From Branchiostoma floridae (Eukaryota > Chordata > Leptocardii > Amphioxiformes > Branchiostomatidae): a stretch of DNA of 64,000 nt. The translations under genes and the position numbers were made by a program. The stretch is from contig NC_049979.1 in assembly GCF_000003815.2 (NCBI RefSeq), positions 26,024,340 to 26,088,339 on the forward strand, read 5' to 3'. The first letter of the stretch is position 1. The number at the start of each line of letters is the position of its first letter. Of this stretch, positions 1-9,199 are shown piece by piece. The notes beneath the pieces were generated by a model. That model ran no database searches, was not told where the DNA came from, and saw nothing but the letters and a program-made list of their open reading frames with translations.

Positions 1-228
1 AAGATCAACCAGTCAAACCTCAGACTGAGCTATTAGTGCAATGTGGCTTTGCTATGGATCCTGTATTTTTGGCCAAGCCTACCAGGGCACCCCACTCTCC
101 TCAATGAGTATGTTAGGTCCTTTTACATGCAGAGGTTTGGCGCTCTAAAGCTCTGTCATACACAAAGCCATTGGCTTAAAGTACCCCTCCGAAAGGAAGA
201 TGCGACTCTTTTCCAGTCGTGTCCAGGG

Positions 229-261
229 CCAAAGCCCGGGTTCGATTCCTGGTGTGGGAAC
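229..261 (+). repeat. 3' half of a tRNA-Glu-like sequence (unit 1)
   Basis: Contains the T-arm and B-box (GGGTTCGATTCC) and the acceptor 3' strand TGTGGGAA of the tRNA-like sequence that is complete in units 2 and 3. The 5' half is replaced by unrelated flank, so the Pol III A-box is missing and this copy should be inactive. Confidence 0.6.
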
Positions 262-308
262 CAATGTAAGAATTGAGAGGGGCGAGTAAGAACAGAAAGA
301 AGCAAACA

Positions 309-380
309 TGCCGGTACCCGGGATCGAACCCGGGTCAGCGGATTACAAATCCAACGTGCAAACCACAACACCAAAAGCTC
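309..380 (-). repeat. tRNA-Thr(UGU)-like sequence downstream of copy 1
   Basis: Read on the minus strand this has an anticodon-loop-like GGATTTGTAATCC with TGT at the anticodon position, and a T-arm or B-box (GGGTTCGATCC). The T-stem is one base short of canonical and the acceptor stem pairs poorly, so a functional tRNA is doubtful; it is probably a tRNA pseudogene or SINE head. It begins about 27 nt after the stop codon of copy 1, on the same strand, so it would sit in the 3' untranslated region. Confidence 0.55.
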
Positions 381-406
381 TAGAGCCGTGATGGGGCATT
401 TGGTGT

Positions 407-3027
407 CTAATTACTCATCCGCTGATTCATCTGTTCCTTCAGCTCAAAATAGAACATGGCTTTTGAGTAATCACCGTAGTCTGTCCAGGCAACACTCAGA
501 TTGTTAAGTACAACTGCAATGTCAGGATGTGCAGTGTTGTCACCATAGATAATCTGCTTCATCTTCAGTGACTGTTCATAGTAGCTGATGGCCTTTCTGT
601 GATCACCAAGTTTCCACCAGGTGGCACCCAAGTTGTTAAGTGAGTCAGCAATGTCAGGATGTGCAGTGTTATCACCATAGATAATCTGCTTCATCTTTAG
701 CGACTGTTCATAGTAGTTGATGGCCTTTCTGTGATCACCAAGTTTCCTCCAGGCGGTACCCAAGTTGTTAAGTGAAGAGGCAATGTTAGGATGTGCAGTG
801 TCCTCCCCACGGATAATCCGCCTCATCTGTAGTGACTGTTCATAGTAGATGATGGCCTTTCTGTGATCACCAAGTTTCCTCCAGGCAACACCTAAGTTGT
901 TAAGTGAGCTAGTGATGTCAGGATGTGCAGTGTTATCACCATAGATAATCTGCTTCATCTTTAGTGATTGTTCATAGAAGCTGATGGCCTTTCTGTGATC
1001 ACCAAGGTTACTCCAAGCGGTACCCAAGTTGTTAAGTAAGGAGGCGATGTCAGGATGTGCAGTGTTATCACCATAGATAATCCGCTTCATCTTTAGTGAC
1101 TGTTCATAGTAGCTGATGGCCTTTCTGTGATCACCAAGTTTCCTCCAGGCAGCACCCAAGTTGTTGAGTGAGTCTGCAATGTCAGGATGTTCAGTGTTAT
1201 CACCATAGAAAATTCGCTTCATCTGTAGTGACTGTTCATAGTAGCTGATGGCCATTCTGTGATCACCAAGGTGACTCCAGGCGGCACCCAAGTTGTTAAG
1301 TGAGTAAGCAATGTCAGGATGTGCAGTGTTCTCACCATAGATATGGCGCATCATCTGTAGTGACTGCTCAATATAACCAACAGCCTTTCTTTGATCACCA
1401 AGTTTTATCCAAGTGTTACCTAAGGCACCAAGTGCTTGGGCAACATCAAATTGTGGGTTGTTTTCACCATATGATATTTTATTCTGAAGTGTTTCTTCTA
1501 TGCATGTCGCAGTACTTTTGTAATCACATAGACTTTCGTACACCTCTGCTTTCAGTTCTGAAGAGTTGTCAAACAAGATGGACTGCTTTTTCTGTGACTG
1601 GCTATAGGTCAGCTGTGAAATGACTCTCTTTAACGGCCTTGCCGTGTAATAGTATCTCATGAGCTGCTGTCTATTTGAGAAGTAAAATACTTTCTGCAGT
1701 TTTTCCCCAATGTCAGCATCTCTTGATATTGATGATAAGGCTGACATGTTTTCCACCTGACCACCATTGTTTATGTATGTCCGCAGCCTCAGTTCTGCTG
1801 AGATACTGACCATCACCAACAAGTGATGTGTGTTCTCAGCATTGACGACCCCGCCCGTTTTAAGCTCCTGGATAGTCTCCCAGATTGTGGTTGGTTGTAT
1901 GTTATGAAGTAGCGCCCAACAGGACACTGCAAGGCTTGAAAATCGATACATTTCTTTCTTTACATTCAACAGATTTTCAGTTAGATGTAGGATTTGAAAT
2001 GTCTGTGCATTCTCATCAAGTATAGAATTTGCCATTGCGAAAGGAAGTGTCCGATTATTTTGTTGAAGTTGCTGAGTCCATAAAGACCTGTGCTCATCGA
2101 CCAGGCACTGTTCTCCTGTGATCAGCGACACATTTCCCAGGATACTAGCAAGGTGGTAGCCTTTCTTCAAATGGAACGTTAAGTCGTTTTTAAGAACCTC
2201 GGTCATATTTCTTGGTGTGTGGATAAGTTCACTTGTTCCTGTGCTGTTACTACCCCTGCCCAGTGGAGTCTTACATGCATGTGGCATGGCTCCATCAAAC
2301 GAAAACCCATGTGGTGTAACAGAGTCATAGTACCAGTCATCTTGTGGGTCTTCTGAGAAGAAATTATTTAGAGACTTAATCCCCATGGCTGGGAGAATAG
2401 TTTCTCCCAGATTGATAACTTTGAGATGCAGATAATGAGTGAGGTTACGGAAATACTTAGTATTGTGCTCTGTTTCAACCTCTATCAAAATGGCAAATTC
2501 CAGATCAGAGTATGGGGTAACCAATCCTGTAGCTTGTGAACCCAAACCTATCATGGCGTACTTACAGGGAGGAGGGCCCATTACCTCTATGCATTCATCT
2601 ACAAGCCCAGCTATGAACATTTTTCGTTGTTGAACAATGGTCTCAAACAGTGTTTTGATTGCTTCCACTCTCTTTTTCTCTTCTTCTCTTAACTCAGGGT
2701 CATCTTCATCAAGGCTATACGGATCTATTTCCTCATTGATCCTTTTTATTTCTCTCTCCGCATAGTTTCGATCCTTAGTCAGCATCAATTTATGTTTCTC
2801 TGTATCATCAATGTGTCCCTTTTGTTCTGTATCCAGTACATGTTTAACAAATGACTTGGTTATGTCCTGGATTGCTTTCTGTATGTCGTCTCTCCTTGAT
2901 CTTACCAGTGCCGCATTACAGAGTGCTGCAGCCTTGGTGAAATCACCTCCATCTTTTGACAGGATTCCTCTCTTCAAGTAGACTTTAGCCAACCTGTACA
3001 GGGGCTCTGCCTCTTCTCTGTGTTGAC
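407..3027 (-). CDS. Copy 1 exon 5: nucleotidyltransferase motif plus eight TPRs
   Basis: This 2621-nt terminal exon carries most of the protein. After a TPR-like start and a charged helical stretch it has [19 protein letters not shown]. This fits the polymerase-beta nucleotidyltransferase signature: a GS motif, about ten residues, then an acidic-hydrophobic-acidic triplet (D-L-E) that binds metal in active members. The spacing and the YSD-L-E context resemble the GlnD/DUF294 type. About 300 residues of helical sequence follow. Then come eight 42-residue TPRs with the core [42 protein letters not shown], shown here with x for variable positions. The array ends in a half repeat and the tail [10 protein letters not shown]. 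Enzymatic activity is inferred, and the third catalytic acid was not located with confidence. Confidence 0.85.
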
Positions 3028-6000
3028 CTTAGACAAAAGATAAAGAAATACAATTGTCAGTTGTAGTCTTGTCTTTGTTTTTTTTGGCATAGTAACTATG
3101 AAAATCTGCTATACAGATTTCAATGATTCTATCAGTCCCTTCGTGTACCATTGTAACTTTGTTGAATGTTGTTATTTTTGCTGGCCTTTTAAACCCCAGA
3201 TAAACAAGAGTTCGTAGACCTCATATCTCCATGAAATAGTCCAATTATGCAAATTACTTCCACGTTTACATAATCTATGCTTAGTTATGTACACCTTTAA
3301 ATAACTTATGCTGGTTCAAATGTTACTTGTCCGATAATATACCATTGAGAAGAATTATAGCACTTTTATATTAATTATGCAAATTAGGGTCAGATTTGCA
3401 TAATTGTTATCTGCTAATGTTTCACCAGCCACAAACTACATATATTAATGGTATTTGAGTCTTATAATGGAAAACACTACAAATATAGATTTCCCTCATT
3501 AATTATGCAAATTAAGTGCCAGTTTGAATAATGTACACTTTAGGATGTACATCTCTGTCAAAGCTACTTACATACCAAATATCATCTAAATTTGTCGTTC
3601 CCTTGTTCAGTTATACTCCTAAGAAGATTTTGAAAAAAATGCCCCTGCAGTTCCAGAGCAACCTGCTAGGGGACCCAAACATACACCACCTATTCCTTGC
3701 GTCATTAGCTATCTGCCACCAAAAAATCAAGACCACAGCACATCCAGTTCGAAAGATACAAAAAACGAATTTTGCTGCAGTACCAAGGTCACATACCAGG
3801 GGGCCCAAAATTGACCTTGACCTTTGTCTTCCAAACATCTACCCACATACCAAATATCATGGCAATCCGTCCAGAGGTTCTTGAGTTATGCTGACCACAA
3901 ATATCCGGAAACACAAACACACACACACACACACAGTGTCACACACACACACACAGACACACTCAAAACTATATCTCCATTTTTCATGGAGATGATAAGA
4001 CTTGAGGCACCGATACAAAGGCCAACGTTATGAGTATCACTTCTTATATATTGCATTGCAACTTTTGTTTGAAATTCCTTGACGGTGGTGATAGTGGCTA
4101 GGAATAGAGGCAAAGTCTGTACTGTATAGTAATTTACAAAGAACTGTTCATTAGCTACATCTTGCAATTTCTATATGTTATAATACCTACATGTACATTT
4201 GGACTAACTTAAAGTTTATACCTTTGACATGAACAGACTTGAGTGCAGCTGCAAAGTTTTGTTCTGCCGTGTCCAGGTCCCCTGTCTGCAGTGCATTGGA
4301 ACCTTCCTGCAGATGGTCTTCATATGTTCTATGTTTATAAGAAGAATGTCATATAATATGCATTTTGAAAATCTGTTACTGAAATATTTTGGACATATTT
4401 TTAAATCAGCTGTCAATATCACATGTAATATAAATTTGCTACAAACTAAAAATGCAAATTTCAGCTTTGCTTATTGCTGTATACCTACATGGTACATGTA
4501 CATACGGAATGCACCGTGTTGTATTTTATCTATGTCATACCCACCTGAGAAAACCCATGTTTTGATGCGAAATGCGCCAAAAGTTGAGAAAATTTGGTGC
4601 CCTCGAACAAAAATTGTTATTACAGCAATGTTCCAGCGTACGAATCAGGTATTTGAATTTTCGACCACACCGCATTCGGTGGGTGCAGAGTTTGTTCGAA
4701 TTATTCAATGGAAGCCTGTGTGATAAACCTTTGAAGCCTGTGTGATACGGCTTTTTATCACCAAGTTCGGGACACCTGTATTGAATGTTTTCATGGCCCA
4801 GGTGTGACATAAAGTATTATATGTAATTCACAAACCTGTCATTATCTCCCAGTGTTGTGGTACTGATGTCTGTGACTTTACTCTTTCCTGTAGCATCACT
4901 GTAAAGAACCAAGAACAATGACAGTGTTGTTGTAATCACATATCTTCAACTGTATTGTACACTCAGTGCAATAATCAACTTTGCATGCATCTTTGATCTA
5001 TAAACAACAGACAAAGGCAATACAAAGAGAAAGGATCAGTTCGAAAACCAATGCCCGTGTCTAACCTGTATCCCCACCTTGGTATGTTTGGATGGAGGTT
5101 ATGGTCTGCAGAAGGTTTTCTGATGTTCCCACAGTGCTGTCCCACGGGTGATCTTCTCTGTCTCCATTTTGATTCATTTGATACTGACTGTGGCAAAATC
5201 ATCATTTTACAACTGTCAGCATTTTCATGCCTTAATTGGGCTCTTCTAAAATTCATACACTTTTATATCCAGATTCCTATAGAATATGTTAACCCCTGGT
5301 AAGGTATGCTCCTTTTGCATTAATTTTACACTTATTGTATAAGTAATCTAGGTTTTTATACACTTCATTATATTATTTTGTGAGGTATGCACACAATACC
5401 CATCACACAGCTGGAAAATCTTCTACTCGATTAGTGTTCTAAATGACATTTTCGGCAGTAGTTATTATTATGCCTGGTCTTCTCTTGATTGTCTCAAAAT
5501 TTTTGAGATTGGCTGATGTTCACAGGACACCAGACCAATGTCCAAGGACATGGTAAATTTTCAGGTGTGTGCGATCATACTACATGTGTATCTCATGACA
5601 GGGTGTTCATACACTAAGTGTCATTTTGACTATGTGATTATGTCCAGGGGACTTAACTGCTATATTGTAAATTCTTACCATTTTTACTGCTTTCCTGATC
5701 TTTTCTGCATAACGTATACGATGGCCCAAAGTCTGTTTTGTCACAGAATCCTCACAACTTCTCAGGGCTTTCTTGTACATGGCAGCTGCCTTGGAGAACT
5801 GGGATACATGAGAGGTTTTCTTGCCTTTCTCAAGATAGAAATCTCCAAGAGATTTCAAAACCTCAACCTCCAAGAACATGTCACTATTTTCTATTGCAGT
5901 CACTAATGTTTCTGTGTAAGTCTCCTCAACACATTGCTTGGATTTTTTGTCACTTCTGTCTAATTTGTCACAAATCTCTGCCACCCTTAATACATTACTG

Positions 6001-6380
6001 TCAGCAGTACCCCAGTAGTCTGATAACAACCACCGGAAGTGTGGACTGTACCCCTGCAGCAGTTGTTTGGAGAGTTTCTCCATGTAGCCGATACGATGTT
6101 CCAGTGTTTGTCCCATGTCTGGATCTGTGCAGCGCAGTAGGGCAGCAGCATACAGGGCAGCAGCCTTGTCAAACTCTGCTGCATCTTTACTGAGCTTGCC
6201 TTTATGAAGATGCAGGTCTCCAAGACTTTTCAAGACTTCTACCTCAATCAAGAGGTCCATGTGAACAATAGCTTCCCTCAGTGCCTGTCCATAACTGACT
6301 TCTTGTTCATGCTGACTTTTGAGGCACAACTCCAGGTCCTGTAACTTGTCTGCCAGGCTGGTCGTGTTGATGTCAGACAT
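407..6380 (-). CDS. TPR and nucleotidyltransferase-fold protein, copy 1 (intact)
   Basis: Five exons on the minus strand: 6380-5679, 5187-5066, 4898-4836, 4328-4222 and 3027-407. All four introns have GT/AG borders and the phases agree (0, 2, 2, 1), giving about 1204 residues ending at a TAA. Exons 2 and 3 are poorly conserved linkers. Exon 4 encodes a TPR-like helix pair ([20 protein letters not shown]) that runs on into exon 5. Residues 1-234 are helical repeats, a nucleotidyltransferase motif lies near residue 490, and about eight 42-residue TPRs fill the C-terminus. No signal peptide or membrane segment is visible, so a cytosolic protein is likely. The substrate is unknown; automatic annotation often labels such proteins nephrocystin-3-like or kinesin-light-chain-like because of the TPRs. 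This is the only one of the three copies without a visible lesion. A 5' untranslated exon may lie upstream of 6380. Confidence 0.8.
3770..4000. repeat. Dispersed repeat with (AC)n tail, intron of copy 1
   Basis: Contains CTGCAGTACCAAGGTCACA, CCAAATATCATGGCAATCC and ATATCCGG, then an (AC)n microsatellite at about 3911-3960 and CTCCATTTTTCATGGAG, a small hairpin. The same order of motifs recurs in the VPS54 intron at 31410-31615 and, partly, at 47812-47890. The versions in units 2 and 3 (near 13640-13830 and 21515-21690) are part of the array duplication. Confidence 0.6.
4534..4808. mobile_element. Short inverted-repeat element, family B (unit 1)
   Basis: Bounded by GTCATACCCACCTG and CAGGTGTGAC and carrying a recognisable core (AAATTTGGTGCCCT, TTTTCGACCACACCGC, ATGGAAGCCTGTGTGATA). 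Related sequences occur in units 2 and 3, as a fragment near 34335-34445, and in the polycystin-like gene at 59454-59745. It has no coding capacity and is best explained as a non-autonomous DNA transposon. Confidence 0.55.
5679..6380 (-). CDS. Copy 1 exon 1: N-terminal duplicated helical module
   Basis: This exon encodes 234 residues starting [16 protein letters not shown] and ends at a GTAAGA donor in phase 0. It contains an internal duplication: [17 protein letters not shown] followed by [15 protein letters not shown], then [17 protein letters not shown] followed by [15 protein letters not shown], each ending in an HRIxYxEK helix. The same pattern appears a third time at the start of the last exon ([21 protein letters not shown]). 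These look like degenerate TPR or TPR-like helix pairs. The start is the first ATG in an open frame, and the corresponding ATG is conserved in copy 3. Confidence 0.8.
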
Positions 6381-6477
6381 ATTGTCATTTCAACTCCAAA
6401 CTGCTACTGTTGATTAAAATGAGAGTATTTTGTAGTCTTGGAGGTAATATGCATGATTGTAGACCTTTGTTACTGAT

Positions 6478-6690
6478 TACTGTAAAATGCATTTAAGTTC
6501 GCGGGGATTAAATTTCGTGGTAGAGGGAAAATGGACTTTTCGCGGTGGTTTTAATTTTGCGGTAGCACCATGTACTGTAGTCTCTTACTGCCATTGAAAA
6601 ATGTTTGCGGTGGTTTTAATTTTGCGGTGAAGTGTCCACCACGAAAACCGTGAACATCAACCCACCGCGAACATTTCTGCATTTACAGTA
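6478..6690. mobile_element. Foldback element, family A (unit 1, first copy)
   Basis: The ends are TACTGTAAAATGCATTTAAG and TTTCTGCATTTACAGTA, and the interior contains inverted TTCGCGG/CCGCGAA segments, so most of the element folds on itself. Seven copies are seen in this window. TA at both ends fits a TA target-site duplication. Not coding. Confidence 0.7.
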
Positions 6691-7097
6691 ATGAGTATAC
6701 TCTAATCATCAATAGGCCGTAGATTACAAATTAAGGAGTGGAGGCCTAAAAAGTAACATTCAAATGGATGTAAGAAGTATAATTGATATTATACCCATTA
6801 TACACAATGTTTTCTAATCTTCTTGGTTCAAGTAAATAATATTTCATTCATAAAACTTTTGGTTTAGATGTTGAGAAACCTTGTGATGAGCACATGTTTT
6901 GACAGGAATCATTGGTGTCTTTTAAACCATTGTGACACCATTAATTAGCTTAAAATAGTACAAAATGTCTGTGCTCTTGTTGATATAGAATCATGTACCC
7001 CAGTAGTTCAGACACCATGCACAATATACAAATATTTGCACAATATACAAATATTTGTAGACTTCCATAGCCCTGTAACCTGTAAGGATATACATTG

Positions 7098-7284
7098 TAC
7101 TGTAAATGCATTTAATTTCGCGGTAGTGTGAAAATGGACTTTTTGCAGTGGTTTTAATTTCGCGGTAGCATCATAGATTGTAGTCACATACTGTGATGGA
7201 CAGCCACTCCATTGGAGTATGGTGAGTCTACATGTCACATACTACAATGGATATGTTTGCGCGAACATTTCTGCATTTACAGTA
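7098..7284. mobile_element. Foldback element, family A (unit 1, second copy)
   Basis: Starts TACTGTAAATGCATTTAATT and ends TGCATTTACAGTA, with a TTTCGCGGTAG segment near the left end. The middle is partly replaced by unrelated sequence. The unit 3 version is at 24581-24718, and the unit 2 version has lost its left end to the exon 1 deletion. Confidence 0.65.
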
Positions 7285-8980
7285 AACAAACCTGTAAAAT
7301 CTCACCTGGATCTCTGAGACTCCACAGCTGCAAACCTGCCTGTGGGTAGAGACTTGTTCCTCTCTTCTGACAAAAGTTCTGTTTTTTTTCCCCCTCTGGC
7401 TTGTCATGTACCACTACTGGGACTTTTCATGCGGTCATACCTATTTATATCAGGAGTTAGTCTTATGATTGACTCTGTAAACCATGACGTGGTATAATAG
7501 ATCACTTATTACCTCATGTTTACACCTTTGGTCACTTGGCTTTGTGGTGGCTACACAGTCATGTAGTTCTCCTATTACATTGTGTACACAGTTACTCTAT
7601 GTTGGTACAGCTTATAAACAAAGAGACAAGATAGATATACATTATAAAAAATACAGTAGTTAATTTTTTGTCCCCAATTCTGGGGTCTGACACGGTATGC
7701 CCTATCCCAAATTCCTGCATCTTTTCATTCCATTTCATTCAATATTACGTCATAAAATAGAACAAACACTGTTCTGTTGAACAATATGGTGCATAGTTTA
7801 CATAGTTGCAGGTTATGGTAAAAAACATCCAGTGACTTTGTGTGTGTGTGTATGGGAGAGAATATTGGAAAATTTGCATTTAGGTAGCATGTTGGTATTG
7901 TTGTTATCCCAGGGGGTGACAAAAAGGTTCAAGTGAGAAATAAGAATGAGAAACTTTTATTGAAATAGACATGTTGTTTCTTGTTTACTACATAGTAATA
8001 TACAAGACAGTGTAAATACAGTAAAAGGTTTAATTTACAAATCACGTATTACGATAATATTATGTTGATTACGTTAATTACAATCATTATGGCATTTGTC
8101 TGTACAGCAAGCAAATCACAGTAAAATAAATCTAATAGTTAGCAACAATATATTCTATAATCTATCACAGTTACACTATTGTTACAGTTACAAATTGATT
8201 TTTCAGGCATACCATTTTAAATTGATACCTTTTACAAACAATATGTTAAGCAAAATAGATTACCCTATACTAACAGAGACAAAGATCAAGCAGTCAAACC
8301 TCAGACTGAGCTATTAGTGCAATGTGGCTTTGCTATGGATCCTGTATTTTGGGCCAAGCACACCAGGGCACCCCACTCTCCTCAATAATTGTCAGGTTCT
8401 TTTACATGCAGAGGTTTGGCGCTCTCTCCGTCATACACAAAGCTGTTGCTTAAAGTACCCCTCCGAAAGGAAGATGCGACTCTTTTCCAGTCGTGTCCAG
8501 ACTTGGGCGCAAACTCGGGCCATGGAATTTGAACCAGATGTGGTGGGAGGCAGAGTGCGCAAACCACTGCATAACGTTGGCATAAGAGAGAGAGTCATCT
8601 GTATTATACAGTTGTTAATATGAATATGAATGAAGACCTTTATTTCACCAGGCTAAGTAGAGGTCACAACAAGACATGTTGAAAAGATACAGTTTACAGA
8701 TACAAAATGAGACTATTGCTGGATAAATTCAACTTCTCCTCGTTTTTCTGTTATAGTGGAGATAAAAGAGCTGATATGTTTTATGATGGATGGTTCGTCT
8801 TAGTTGCATTAGGAATATGAATTTTTCTACAGAACTTACAGAACTTAGGTGAATGAAATTAAAGGAAATTGGTTTGGTATAACCTTATATAGTTCATTTC
8901 TCTCTACGGTATAGACTCTACTACAAAATGACGTTTGTCCTCTATTCTATCTAAATTTATTCAATATTTGCATAGTCTTT
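7285..8980. other. Flank between array genes 1 and 2: no gene seen
   Basis: AT-rich spacer between the 5' flank of copy 1 and the 3' flank of copy 2. It holds a short GT run near 7840-7851 and the unit junction at 8282. Sequence around 8634-8690 (GACCTTTATTTCACCAGG...GGTCACAACAAGAC) recurs inverted at about 30810-30880, so it is a dispersed repeat tail. Only short, unconvincing open frames occur. Confidence 0.5.
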
Positions 8981-8981
8981 G

Positions 8982-9053
8982 TTCCATATGGTCTAGTGGT
9001 TAGGATTTGGCGCTCTGACCGCCAAAGCCTGGGTTCAATTCCCGGTGTGGGAA
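8982..9053 (+). tRNA. tRNA-Glu-like body with CUG anticodon (unit 2)
   Basis: A 72-nt sequence that folds as a full cloverleaf: acceptor 7 bp with two G-U pairs, D-arm GGTCTAGTGGTTAGGAT, anticodon stem TGGCG/CGCCA with loop CTCTGAC, and T-stem CTGGG/CCCGG with loop TTCAATT. The body matches animal tRNA-Glu(CUC), but anticodon position 36 is G, giving CUG (glutamine). A and B boxes are present. A CCA follows discriminator A73 at 9054-9056; nuclear tRNA genes do not normally encode CCA, which points to a copy made from a mature tRNA or a SINE head. There is no clear T-run terminator nearby. It may be a pseudogene. Confidence 0.5.
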
Positions 9054-9101
9054 CCAATGAAAGAATTCAGAGGGGCGAGTAAGAACAGAAAGAAACAAAC
9101 A

Positions 9102-9173
9102 TGCCGGTACCCGGGATCGAACCCGGGTCGGCGGATTACAAATCCAATGTGCAAACCACAACACCAAAAGCTC
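9102..9173 (-). repeat. tRNA-Thr(UGU)-like sequence downstream of copy 2
   Basis: Same sequence as 309-380 with small changes. It starts about 27 nt after the stop codon of copy 2 on the same strand and faces the plus-strand tRNA-Glu-like sequence about 48 bp away. The anticodon-loop-like TTTGTAA and the B-box are kept; the T-stem deletion is shared by all copies, so it predates the duplication. Confidence 0.55.
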
Positions 9174-9199
9174 TAGAGCCGTGATGGGGCATTTGGTGT

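Larger units (their letters stand above)
1..8281. repeat. Tandem array unit 1 (TPR-nucleotidyltransferase gene unit)
   Basis: First of three long direct repeats. From the 3' side of its gene it contains tRNA-like sequences, the last exon, four upstream exons and a 5' flank with two short inverted-repeat elements. The opening bases (AAGATCAACCAGTCAAACCT) recur with one or no changes near 8282 and 16227, where they mark the junction with the next unit. In those two places the sequence is preceded by the 5' flank of another unit, so another copy probably lies to the left of the window. Boundaries are approximate because divergence is gradual. Confidence 0.85.

Noticed and set aside
1300-1623. 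Plus-strand open frame of about 107 codons, also seen at 10099 and 19178
   Set aside because: Antisense shadow of the TPR exon. It recurs because the gene is repeated.
5066-5183. Alternative exon 2 of TPR copy 1 starting at 5183 in phase 0
   Set aside because: It gives an open frame but forces exons 3 and 4 out of the clear TPR reading in exon 4. Using the acceptor at 5187 keeps all phases and the TPR motif.
5738-6193. Plus-strand frame of 151 codons opposite exon 1, repeated at 23419
   Set aside because: Antisense to the conserved N-terminal exon of the TPR gene. Repeated only because of the array.
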